From Cyanobium sp. Tous-M-B4 (GTDB lineage Bacteria; Cyanobacteriota; Cyanobacteriia; PCC-6307; Cyanobiaceae): a stretch of DNA of 64,000 nucleotides. The position numbers were made by a program, and so were the translations under genes. The notes under the pieces are model-generated. The model did not search any database and was not told the DNA's origin. It was given only the letters and a program-made list of their open reading frames with translations. The stretch spans positions 157,373-221,372 of the forward strand of contig NZ_JAGQBA010000006.1 in the NCBI RefSeq assembly GCF_024345395.1, in the 5' to 3' direction. This document shows positions 47,692 to 54,873 of this stretch, piece by piece. Position 1 is the first letter of the stretch. Each line of letters begins with the position of its first letter.

Positions 47692-48122
47692 CAGATGTAA
47701 AACATCGGCAAGGGCTGCTTTATGGCATCGTGCTCGCGCAGCAGTTGGGCCAGGGTGGTGGCTCTGAGAAGGGCTTCCTTACTGGCTTCCAGTTTTTGCT
47801 CTAGAGCTGCAAGCACCAGGAAGGCCGGATCATCTGGTTCTCTTTGCTGTTCCGTGCTGCTGCTGCCTTCCAATGCAGCCACTACATCTGCCACGGTGAT
47901 GTTGTCTGGATTGAGGGCGAGTTGAAAGCCCCCCCTCGGTCCACGGATGCTGGTTAGCAGTCCGGCCTTGCGCAGGCCGGTGAGCATCTGCTCCAGGTAG
48001 CGTTCGGGAATGGCATGGCGCTTGCAGATTTCGCCGGTTTGAACCAAGGCTCCAGAGGCGTAAGCCCCGGCGAGGTCTATGAGGGCGACCAATCCATATT
48101 GGATTTTGGCGCTGAAGCCCAT
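47691..48122 (-). CDS. Rrf2-family transcriptional regulator without iron-sulfur cysteines
   Basis: A 143-residue winged-helix regulator. GFSAKIQYGLVALIDLAGAY, the recognition region RYLEQMLTGLRKAGLL and IRGPRGGFQLALNPDNITV are standard Rrf2 features. The IscR/NsrR three-cysteine cluster is missing: the loop reads LEGSSSTEQQREPDDP, and the only Cys is in GEICKRH. It is therefore unlikely to be an Fe-S sensor of the usual kind. The ATG at 48122 fits the family start, though the frame stays open to 48305. The upstream region contains hairpins (48208-48370). Confidence 0.88.
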   Translation of the reverse strand: MGFSAKIQYGLVALIDLAGAYASGALVQTGEICKRHAIPERYLEQMLTGLRKAGLLTSIRGPRGGFQLALNPDNITVADVVAALEGSSSTEQQREPDDPAFLVLAALEQKLEASKEALLRATTLAQLLREHDAIKQPLPMFYI

Positions 48123-48207
48123 GGGCTTGCAATGGTCAACTGCCATTCTGCCAGCCAAACAGCGCTCGGCGGGTCGGAAATCCCAAGGGCTGTCAACTGG
48201 TTGCGCC

Positions 48208-48243
48208 AAAAGCCCCCAAACCAAGAGGAGGCTGGGGGCTTTT
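48208..48243. terminator. Bidirectional terminator-like hairpin upstream of the Rrf2 gene
   Basis: AAAAGCCCCCA (48208-48218) and TGGGGGCTTTT (48233-48243) form an 11-bp perfect inverted repeat with A/T runs at both ends, so it can act on either strand. On the minus strand it lies about 85 nt upstream of the Rrf2 ATG and would act as an attenuator or as the 3' end of a small RNA. On the plus strand it would stop readthrough from frp. Confidence 0.6.
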
Positions 48244-48370
48244 CTATAAGACGGCTCATTGGTTGAGAAACCGTCAGCCGGTAGAAAATCGGGCGTTAAG
48301 GCCAACCAAGGCAGGCTCGGCGCTCACACACGCCATGCGACTCGGTGGTTCCGTGTGATCAGTTGGTTGG
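48208..48370 (-). ncRNA. Candidate structured RNA or leader upstream of the Rrf2 gene
   Basis: On the minus strand three structures follow each other. The first is a nested stem closed by CCAACCAA/TTGGTTGG (ends at 48370 and 48302) with an inner TCACACG/CGTGTGTGA-type pairing. The second is a hairpin GACGG/CCGTC with inner CTCA/TGAG (48250-48275). The third is the terminator-like hairpin with four Ts. This is the architecture of a small RNA or a transcription attenuator, but no known family matched, so it is only a candidate. Confidence 0.35.
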
Positions 48371-48590
48371 GTGGAAAAGGGTTGGATATGGCCTGATGGT
48401 GGATCTGAGTCAAGGGCATCACCTCCAAAGAGCGGAGATTGGTTGGAGCGGAGATCTGGGTAGGCCCATCTCCCCTCAAACTCAAAATAGTCCGAATCAG
48501 GGATCTAAGTAGGTTGGCGGGGGGGCCTATTCCCGTACGGCCGCAAGCCCTTTTCCCAGATAGGCTTTAGGGGTTGGGGGAGAAAAGGTA

Positions 48591-49631
48591 GTGACGAAGC
48601 AGGAAGATTTAATTCAACGGGCGTTGTTGGAGTCGGAGCAGCGCTACCGGCGTCTTTTTGAGTCTGCCCAAGATGGCATTTTAATAATTGATGCGTTGAC
48701 TGGCTTGATTCTTGAGGTTAATCCCTACCTCTGCGATCTACTTGGTTACCCCTCTGCTGAAATTGTGGGCTTGAAGTTGTGGGAGATTGGCGCTTTTGTT
48801 GATAAGGGTAAATCGCTTCAGGCTTTTTCTGATCTGCAAGACAAGCTCTATGCTCACTATGACGACATGCCTCTGCTCACGAAGGCCGGAAAGTCGATAG
48901 CGGTGGAATTTGTTAGCAATGTCTATTCGGTTGGCGAAGCTATGGTGATTCAGTGCAATATTCGTGATATTTCAGAGCGGAAGCGGGCCGAAGGCCTGCA
49001 GCAGGACTATGACAATGCGGTGTTGGCCGGCTTAAGTGGCATCGTTAACGCCCTCACCTCGGTGCTGGAGGCGCGCGACCCCTATACCGCTGGGCATACT
49101 CACCGAGTGGCGGATCTTGCCGAGGCGATTGGTCGAGAGCTGCTCCTGGATGCCAGCACCATGGAGGGTTTGCGCATTTCCGCACTTGTGCACGACATTG
49201 GCAAAATTGCAATTCCTGCTGAATTGCTGACCAAGCCCACTGCTTTGTCTATTTGGGAAATGGCCCTGATTAAGAGCCATGTGGAGGTGGGCTATGAGGT
49301 GCTTAGTGAAATTGATTTTCCCTGGCCCGTGGCTAAGGCGGTGCATCAGCACCACGAGCGGCTCGATGGCAGCGGCTACCTTCAAGGGCTCGAGGGCGAC
49401 GCCATCATTCTCGAAGCCAGGATTCTGGCGGTGGCCGACACCGTAGAAGCGATGACTACCAACCGTCCCTATCGCTTTGCTAAAGGATTAGTGGAGGCGC
49501 TGGAGGTAGTTAGTGCGGGCAAAAATACCCTTTTCGATGGAAATGTGGTGGATGCTTGCCTGGCGCTCTTCCGGGAAAAGGATTACTCCTTCCCCCAATC
49601 TTTGGCCCGCCACGGCGGCGGTAATAGCTAA
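48591..49631 (+). CDS. PAS domain plus HD-GYP-type phosphohydrolase (possible c-di-GMP phosphodiesterase)
   Basis: A 346-residue protein that starts with GTG at 48591. Residues ~15-130 form a PAS domain (RYRRLFESAQDGILIIDA, LGYPSAEIVGLKLWEIG). Residues ~150-335 form an HD-GYP domain with TAGHTHRVADLAEAI, the metal-binding LVHDIGKIAIP, and HQHHERLDGSGYLQGLEGD. In the last motif the defining GYP reads GYL. HD-GYP enzymes hydrolyse cyclic di-GMP; the altered motif makes this activity less certain. It is a single gene with a long upstream region and mildly AT-rich 5' half. Confidence 0.88.
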   Translation: MTKQEDLIQRALLESEQRYRRLFESAQDGILIIDALTGLILEVNPYLCDLLGYPSAEIVGLKLWEIGAFVDKGKSLQAFSDLQDKLYAHYDDMPLLTKAGKSIAVEFVSNVYSVGEAMVIQCNIRDISERKRAEGLQQDYDNAVLAGLSGIVNALTSVLEARDPYTAGHTHRVADLAEAIGRELLLDASTMEGLRISALVHDIGKIAIPAELLTKPTALSIWEMALIKSHVEVGYEVLSEIDFPWPVAKAVHQHHERLDGSGYLQGLEGDAIILEARILAVADTVEAMTTNRPYRFAKGLVEALEVVSAGKNTLFDGNVVDACLALFREKDYSFPQSLARHGGGNS

Positions 49632-49676
49632 TTAGTTGTGAGATGCCCCTAGGCACCTCATCGCTCAAACATCAAA

Positions 49677-49699
49677 AAACCCAGGAATAGCCTGGGTTT
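49677..49699 (-). terminator. Terminator downstream of tRNA-Ala
   Basis: AAACCCAGG and CCTGGGTTT form a 9-bp stem with a 5-nt loop. On the minus strand it continues into Ts (complement of A49674-49676), 6 nt after the tRNA 3' end. Confidence 0.85.
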
Positions 49700-49704
49700 C
49701 GGTA

Positions 49705-49777
49705 TGGAGCCAAGCGGATTCGAACCGCTGACCCCCTGCATGCCATGCAGGTGCTCTACCAGCTGAGCTATGGCCCC
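49705..49777 (-). tRNA. tRNA-Ala (anticodon GGC)
   Basis: The minus strand folds as a full cloverleaf: acceptor GGGGCCA pairs with TGGCTCC, and the D arm is GCTC..GAGC. The anticodon stem CCTGC/GCAGG encloses loop AT-GGC-AT, and the T arm is AGCGG-TTCGAAT-CCGCT. The anticodon GGC reads GCC and GCU alanine codons. The 3' CCA is not encoded and must be added by nucleotidyltransferase. Confidence 0.96.
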
Positions 49778-49864
49778 GATAGGACGCCATGGCAACGGAA
49801 TGCTGGTCATTCCGCTTGGCTTGTGGCCTTGCCTGACGCTCAATGAGCTTACAACGCCACCTGT

Positions 49865-50533
49865 TTAGACCTGGCGCCAGACGGCCACTAGCTTGCCCTG
49901 CACCGTTACCTGGTCGGCTGGGAGCACGATTGGGGCATAGGCCGGATTGGCTGCTTCCAGGGTCACCGTGGCGCCGCTGCGGTGGAAGTGCTTCAAGGTG
50001 GTGCCGCTGCCGGGCACCAGGGCGCTGACAATCGTGCCTGCTTTGAGCCGGCTCGGGTCGCTGACAGGTTCAAGCAGCACCACGTCCCCGTCGGCGATGT
50101 GGGCGTCCACCATTGAATCGCCGTTCACGGTGAGGGCAAAAAGGCCGCGGGTATCGAGCACCGGGGCCAGGTCGAGGCGCTCCTGGATGTCGTCGAAGGT
50201 TTCAACCAAGCCGCCGGCGGCTACGGCGCCGAGCACTGGGATGCCGCTGGCCATGCCGCCTAGGAGCTGCAGGGTGCGGGCTTGGCCCTCTTGCCAGGTG
50301 ATCCAGCCCTTCTGCTGCAGGTGGCGCAGACGGCTCTGGATCGGCGCTGGCGAGCGCAGCCCCATCGCTTCCATCATTTGGCGGATCGAGGGGCTGTGGC
50401 GGTTGCTGCCGATGTAGTCGCTAAGCCAGTCGTATAGCTCTTGCTGGGCAGAGGAGAGCTCCTGCTGGTCTTGGTTGGCTTGGCTGTGGTTGGTTTTGGT
50501 GTGACTGGAGTGGCTGGGGCTGGAATTGGGCAC
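49865..50533 (-). CDS. lexA: LexA-type repressor with intact autocleavage residues
   Basis: A 222-residue LexA/S24 protein. After a polar Ser/Gln/Asn-rich N-terminal tail of about 28 residues it has a winged-helix domain (SIRQMMEAMGLRSPAPIQSRLRHL in two parts). The cleavage site Ala-Gly is in GAVAAGGLVE, the catalytic Ser in NGDSMVDAHI and the Lys in GTTLKHFHR. It can thus self-cleave in an SOS response, which is not the case for all cyanobacterial LexA proteins. A SOS-box-like site lies 16 nt upstream of the start. Confidence 0.94.
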   Translation of the reverse strand: MPNSSPSHSSHTKTNHSQANQDQQELSSAQQELYDWLSDYIGSNRHSPSIRQMMEAMGLRSPAPIQSRLRHLQQKGWITWQEGQARTLQLLGGMASGIPVLGAVAAGGLVETFDDIQERLDLAPVLDTRGLFALTVNGDSMVDAHIADGDVVLLEPVSDPSRLKAGTIVSALVPGSGTTLKHFHRSGATVTLEAANPAYAPIVLPADQVTVQGKLVAVWRQV

Positions 50534-50548
50534 GGACGCTACGTCGCT

Positions 50549-50562
50549 GATACAGATGTACC
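50549..50562 (-). promoter_or_regulatory. Putative LexA (SOS) box upstream of lexA
   Basis: On the minus strand the 14-mer GGTACATCTGTATC fits the cyanobacterial SOS consensus RGTACNNNDGTWCB with one mismatch. It lies 16 nt upstream of the lexA ATG, in the gap after argF, as expected for autoregulation. The consensus is recalled from the literature. Confidence 0.5.
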
Positions 50563-50585
50563 GCCTCGCGGCCTGTTTGTCCAGC

Positions 50586-51539
50586 TCAGGCGCCGCCGAG
50601 TAGTGCTACCAGTAGGGCTTGTTGGGCGTGGAGGCGGTTTTCGGCCTGATCAAATATGCGGCTGGAGCTGCCCTCCATGGCGCCGGCGCTGATTTCCAGG
50701 CCGCGATAGGCCGGCAGGCAGTGCAGCACGATTGCGCTTGGATCTGCTTCTGCGACCAGCTCTTCGTTTAGGCACCAGCCGGCAAAGGCCCTCTGTCGCT
50801 CTGCCTTTTCCTCCTCCTGCCCCATCGATGCCCACACATCTGTGTAAAGGGCGTGGGCGCCGCGTACAGCAGCCACCGGCTCGTGCAGCACCGCCACCTC
50901 GGACCCGCGAGCAGCCGCGAGACGTAGTGACTGCTCAAGCACGGCTGCATTGGGTCCAAATCCCACCGGGCAGCCGATGCGCACATTCACCCCGAGCAGG
51001 GCGCCGCAGAGCATCAACGAGTGGGCCACGTTGTTGCCGTCGCCCACGTAGCTGAGGGTCAGGCCCTCCACTGCTCCGAAGGCCTCCTGCAGTGTCAGGT
51101 AGTCGGCGAGGGCCTGGCAGGGGTGCTCGAGGTCGGTGAGGGCATTGATCACCGGGATCGTGGCCCAGTGGGCGTACTCCTCGAGCTCGCCCTGGCCGAA
51201 GGTGCGGATCGCCAGGGCATCTACATAGCGGCTCAGCACCCGCGCCGTATCTGCCACCGGCTCCCCGCGGCCTACCTGGCTCACCTGGGGATTGAGATCG
51301 ATGGTTTGGCCACCAAGCCTGGCCATGGCCACCGAGAAGCTCACCCGAGTGCGGGTGGAGGCCTTGCTGAAGATCAGCCCGAGGGTTTTGCGGCCTAAAT
51401 CAACGGGGCTGCGGCCGGCCTTTAGGTCGGACGCCAGCTGCAGCAGGGCCTGGGTCTGTTCGCCGCTGAGGTCGGCCGAGGAGAGCAGGTCCTGCCCGCG
51501 CAGCTCTGCAAGGGGCGGATAGGCACTGATGGCAGCCAT
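50586..51539 (-). CDS. argF: Ornithine carbamoyltransferase
   Basis: ArgF makes citrulline from ornithine and carbamoyl phosphate in arginine synthesis. The carbamoyl-phosphate loop SKASTRTRVSF, the LEHPCQALADYLTL motif and the ornithine motif HCLPAYRGLEIS are intact, with 317 residues in total. The first ATG at 51539 is used. It lies 10 nt downstream of ftsH on the same strand. Confidence 0.96.
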   Translation of the reverse strand: MAAISAYPPLAELRGQDLLSSADLSGEQTQALLQLASDLKAGRSPVDLGRKTLGLIFSKASTRTRVSFSVAMARLGGQTIDLNPQVSQVGRGEPVADTARVLSRYVDALAIRTFGQGELEEYAHWATIPVINALTDLEHPCQALADYLTLQEAFGAVEGLTLSYVGDGNNVAHSLMLCGALLGVNVRIGCPVGFGPNAAVLEQSLRLAAARGSEVAVLHEPVAAVRGAHALYTDVWASMGQEEEKAERQRAFAGWCLNEELVAEADPSAIVLHCLPAYRGLEISAGAMEGSSSRIFDQAENRLHAQQALLVALLGGA

Positions 51540-51549
51540 GGCTCAACTC

Positions 51550-53409
51550 CTAGGGCATGACGCTGCTAGCCAGCAGCTCCTTGAGGTCGTCGCCTTCGAT
51601 CACCTCCTTTTCGAGGATCTTCTCGGAGATCGATTCGAGCAGCCCCCGGTTGTGGTTCAGGATCGCTAGCGCCTTGTTATGGGCGTTGTCGACTAAGGAG
51701 CGAACCTCCTTATCGATCGCTTGGGCCGTGGCGTCACTCACCACCCGGCGGGGGTTGTTGTTGCCACCAAGGAAGCGGCTGCCGCCCTGCTTGTCGTAGG
51801 CCAGGGGGCCGAGGGTTTCGCTCATGCCGAAGGTGCCCACCATCTGCTCGGCGATGTCGGTGGCGCGTTGCAGGTCGTTGGCGGCGCCGGTTGTGACCTC
51901 ACCAAACACCACCTCTTCAGCGCTGCGGCCGCCAAGCAAGGTGGCAATTTGACCCTCGAGGTCTTCCTTGGAATTGAGGAAGCGCTCTTCGGTGGGCAGC
52001 TGCAGGGTGTAGCCCAGGGCGCTCATGCCGCGGGGCACGATCGAGATCTTGGCCACCTTGCTGCCGCCTGGCATTAGGTGTCCCACGATTGCGTGGCCGA
52101 CTTCGTGATAGGCCACCACTTTTTTCTCATCGGGTTGCAGCACCCGGCTCTTCTTCTCCAGGCCAGCCACCACTCGTTCAATCGCCTCGTTGAGGTCGCC
52201 TTGCTCCACCTCGGTGCGATAGGAGCGGGCTGCAAGCAGGGCTGCTTCGTTCACGAGGTTTGCCAGGTCGGCGCCGGCAAAGCCGCTGGTGGCTTGGGCA
52301 ATCTTGTCGAGATCGACGGCGCTGGAGAGCTTCACCTTCTTGGCGTAGATCTCCAGAATCAGCTTGCGACCGGATAGGTCGGGGCGATCCACCAGCACCT
52401 GGCGGTCGAAACGACCGGGCCGCAGCAGGGCGGCATCAAGGGTTTCGGGCTGGTTGGTTGCAGCCAGCACGATCACCGGCTTGTCCTGGCCGGCAAAGCC
52501 ATCCATCTCCGTGAGCAGTTGGTTGAGGGTCTGCTCGCGTTCGTCGTTGCCGCCCACCACACCCATCGAGCCCGAACGGCTCTTACCGATGGCATCGAGC
52601 TCGTCGATAAAGATGATGCAAGGCGCTTTTTTCTTGGCTTCTTCGAATAGGTCGCGCACTCGCGCAGCGCCAGCACCCACGAACAGCTCCACGAATTCGG
52701 AGCCGGAAATGATGAAGAAGGCCACGCCTGCTTCACCTGCAACGGCCTTGGAGAGCAGGGTTTTGCCCGTGCCGGGAGGGCCTACCAGCAGCACACCTTT
52801 GGGAATGCGGGCGCCGATGGCGGCGTAGCGCTCGGGTTTTTTGAGGAAGTCAACGATCTCTGCCAGCTCGGCTTTGGCTTCATCCACGCCAGCTACGTCG
52901 GCAAAGGTGACCCGCGATTCCTCATCGGGCACGTAAACCTTGGCTTTGCTCTTGGTGAAGCTCAAAGCTCCCTGGGCGCCACCGCCCATCTGGCGGCGGG
53001 CGAAAAACTGCAGCACCAGGATGAAGATCAGCGGCGGCACCACCCAGCTCAAGGCGGTGGTGAAGAAGCTGGGCTTCTGGGGGGGCGCGGCGGCGAACTC
53101 AACCCCGTGCGACTCGAGCCGCTGAGGCAGATCCATGTCGAAGATCGGCGTGGTGGAGAGCACCGTGGGAGCACCCTCCTCTTCGGGCTCCTTTAGCTCG
53201 TAGCGGATCTGGTCTGAGGTGATGTAGGCCCGTTTGACGTTGCTGCCGTTCACCTGATCGATGAACAGGGAGTAGGGCACCCGCGGCACCTGGGCGGCTG
53301 GATTGGGCAGGAAGTTGCTGAACAGCAGCAGCACACCAAAACCGATCAACACCAGGTTGATGATTCCGAAGCGGCGGTTAGGGCGGTTGTCGTCCTGGCG
53401 GATCGCCAT
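51550..53409 (-). CDS. ftsH: ATP-dependent zinc metalloprotease FtsH
   Basis: A membrane AAA+ protease; in cyanobacteria FtsH complexes remove damaged D1 protein from photosystem II. Two membrane spans ([20 protein letters not shown] near residue 15 and [20 protein letters not shown] near 115) flank a periplasmic loop. The AAA domain has Walker A GPPGTGKT, Walker [12 protein letters not shown] and the SRH. The protease zinc site is HEVGH near residue 435. At 619 residues it is full length. Which of the several cyanobacterial FtsH paralogues it is cannot be decided here. Confidence 0.96.
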   Translation of the reverse strand: MAIRQDDNRPNRRFGIINLVLIGFGVLLLFSNFLPNPAAQVPRVPYSLFIDQVNGSNVKRAYITSDQIRYELKEPEEEGAPTVLSTTPIFDMDLPQRLESHGVEFAAAPPQKPSFFTTALSWVVPPLIFILVLQFFARRQMGGGAQGALSFTKSKAKVYVPDEESRVTFADVAGVDEAKAELAEIVDFLKKPERYAAIGARIPKGVLLVGPPGTGKTLLSKAVAGEAGVAFFIISGSEFVELFVGAGAARVRDLFEEAKKKAPCIIFIDELDAIGKSRSGSMGVVGGNDEREQTLNQLLTEMDGFAGQDKPVIVLAATNQPETLDAALLRPGRFDRQVLVDRPDLSGRKLILEIYAKKVKLSSAVDLDKIAQATSGFAGADLANLVNEAALLAARSYRTEVEQGDLNEAIERVVAGLEKKSRVLQPDEKKVVAYHEVGHAIVGHLMPGGSKVAKISIVPRGMSALGYTLQLPTEERFLNSKEDLEGQIATLLGGRSAEEVVFGEVTTGAANDLQRATDIAEQMVGTFGMSETLGPLAYDKQGGSRFLGGNNNPRRVVSDATAQAIDKEVRSLVDNAHNKALAILNHNRGLLESISEKILEKEVIEGDDLKELLASSVMP

Positions 53410-53504
53410 GGTGCGGCAGCCAAAGGTGCACCCAAACTAGGGCTGTGGTCCCCTGGTCGTTTCGGCGGCGGGTCGGGAGAACCGTACGAGGACCCATTCC
53501 AGCT

Positions 53505-54143
53505 ATGTGTGGTCGCTATTCCCTCTGCGCTGGCTTCGATCGCCTGCAGCCCCGCTTGCAGGGCCCCCTGCCGCCCGGTCTGGCGGCCCACTACGCGCCG
53601 CGCTTGCAAGTGCTTCCCGGCGAACCCCTGCTGATCCAGCGCCAGGAAAATGGCCAGCTGCAGGTGGGGCTAGCCCTTTGGGGGCTGCTGCCCGACTGGG
53701 TCAAGGATCCCGCCATCGCCCACCGCTGCTTGCATGCCCGCGCCGAGACGGTGGCCTTCAAGCCCAGCTTTCGCGCCGCCTGGCGCCATCGCCGATGTTT
53801 GATTCCTGCTGATGCTTTTTGGGAGCAGGGCCAGTGGCTGCGGCGCCGCGATGGCGATCTGTTTTGGCTTGCCGGCCTCTGGGAGCGCTGGATCGGCCCC
53901 GATGGCAGCGAGCTCGACAGCTGCTGCGTGCTCACCACCGCCCCCAATGCTCTGATAGCGCCAATCCACCGGCGTATGCCGGTGGTGATTCCCAACGGCC
54001 TGGAGCAGGCCTGGCTTGAGCCCACCGATGGCCATGGCCTGCGGGCCCTCGAACCGCTGCTGCTGCCCTGGGATGGCGGCGACTGGCAGGCCGATGGGGC
54101 AGCGATGGCGCTAGACCAACCGCAGTTGGAACTGGACCTGTGA
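53505..54143 (+). CDS. HMCES/YedK-type SRAP protein (abasic-site DNA crosslinking)
   Basis: A 212-residue SRAP (SOS response-associated peptidase) protein. After removal of Met the N-terminal Cys of MCGRYSLC forms a thiazolidine with abasic sites in single-stranded DNA and shields them. Other family marks are ARAETVAFKPSF, RCLIPADAFWEQ and HRRMPVVIPNG with its active His. The start at 53505 is fixed by the required Met-Cys. Its stop overlaps the GTG of the Nif11-like gene. It faces ftsH divergently, and lexA lies 3 kb away; no clear SOS box precedes it. Confidence 0.95.
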   Translation: MCGRYSLCAGFDRLQPRLQGPLPPGLAAHYAPRLQVLPGEPLLIQRQENGQLQVGLALWGLLPDWVKDPAIAHRCLHARAETVAFKPSFRAAWRHRRCLIPADAFWEQGQWLRRRDGDLFWLAGLWERWIGPDGSELDSCCVLTTAPNALIAPIHRRMPVVIPNGLEQAWLEPTDGHGLRALEPLLLPWDGGDWQADGAAMALDQPQLELDL

Positions 54144-54385
54144 GCCTCGAGCGCCTCGATGCCTTTTTGGCGCATGCCCGCCAATCGCCTCAGCTGGCGA
54201 CCCAGCTGGCGGAGCCCTTGGAGCTGCAGGACTTTCTGGAGCTGGCCCGCGGCGCTGGCTATGCCCTTGAGGAGGCTGATGTGATCGCCGCGCAGCAGCG
54301 GCAGGAGTCCAGCCTCAGCGATGCGGAGCTCCAGGAGCGGGCTGGCGCTGAAGGCCGGCGGTTGCGCAATTTCATCTACTCCTGA
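54140..54385 (+). CDS. Nif11-like domain protein without a core peptide
   Basis: An 81-residue protein matching the Nif11 N-terminal leader domain: MSLERLDAFLAHARQSPQLA, then ELQDFLELARGAGYALEEADV. In many cyanobacteria this domain is the leader of modified peptides, with a GG or GA cleavage site and a Cys-rich core. Here the C-terminal 25 residues (SLSDAELQERAGAEGRRLRN) contain no Cys and no double-Gly motif, so it is more likely a stand-alone regulator or chaperone-like protein. The GTG start overlaps the SRAP stop, and its own stop overlaps the DUF427 start. Confidence 0.8.
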   Translation: MSLERLDAFLAHARQSPQLATQLAEPLELQDFLELARGAGYALEEADVIAAQQRQESSLSDAELQERAGAEGRRLRNFIYS

Positions 54386-54873
54386 TGGCAGCCCCTGAGC
54401 TGGTAGGCGCCTACCCCCGCCCCCCGGCCCTGGTTGAGAGCAGCCAGCTGGTGCGGGTTGAGGCCCTTGGCCAGCTTCTGGCCGAGAGCCGCCGCAGTTT
54501 GCGGGTGCTGGAAACCTTTCACCCACCCACCTACTACTTGCCGCCTGAGGCGGTGCGCCAGGAGCTGCTTGTGGCCAGTAGCGGCGCCAGTTTTTGCGAG
54601 TGGAAGGGGGTGGCGCGCTACTTCGATGTGGTGCTGGATGGCGGTGGCCAGGCCGAGCGCCGGCTGCGGCGGGCGGTGTGGACCTACCCCGAACCCACCG
54701 AGGCCTTTGCTGCTTTGGCCGGTTGGTTTGCGGTGTACCCGGCCTTGATGGACGGTTGCTGGCTGGATGGTGAACTCGTGCGGCCCCAGCCAGGCGGCTT
54801 CTACGGCGGCTGGATCACATCCCATGTGCAGGGGCCATTCAAGGGTGATCCCTTGCATCCGGAGCTCGTATGA
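54385..54873 (+). CDS. DUF427 domain protein
   Basis: A 162-residue protein of the DUF427 family, marked by CEWKGVARYFDVVLD, a preceding HPPTYYLPPEAV and the late AVYPALMDGCWLDGE. The fold is a small beta-barrel of unknown function. Its ATG overlaps the Nif11-like stop codon (TGATG), so the SRAP, Nif11-like and DUF427 genes form a coupled triplet. Its last 35 bp overlap the convergent mscS-type gene. Confidence 0.9.
   Translation: MAAPELVGAYPRPPALVESSQLVRVEALGQLLAESRRSLRVLETFHPPTYYLPPEAVRQELLVASSGASFCEWKGVARYFDVVLDGGGQAERRLRRAVWTYPEPTEAFAALAGWFAVYPALMDGCWLDGELVRPQPGGFYGGWITSHVQGPFKGDPLHPELV

Larger units (their letters stand above)
48123..48590. other. 468-bp intergenic region between divergent rrf2-type and HD-GYP genes, structured
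   Basis: No protein-coding gene is supported here. It contains a terminator-like hairpin at 48208-48243, a smaller hairpin at 48250-48275, and a long nested inverted repeat at 48302-48370. To the right come three related short repeats around AGATCT/GGATCT (near 48400, 48453 and 48501) and repeated GGTTGG words. No known riboswitch or tRNA pattern was recognised. Confidence 0.6.

Noticed and set aside
48325..48350. Yfr1-like small RNA motif (TCACACAC) on the plus strand
   Set aside because: Only the short CACACAC core matches; the full ACTCCTCACACAC motif and the GC-rich terminator that follows it in Yfr1 are missing.
48380..48590. c-di-GMP (GEMM) riboswitch before the HD-GYP gene
   Set aside because: The conserved GEMM core and paired tetraloop/receptor segments are not present.
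53484..53504. Possible SOS box before the HMCES/SRAP gene
   Set aside because: The CGTACG word there is palindromic, but the remaining bases do not fit RGTACNNNDGTWCB on either strand.
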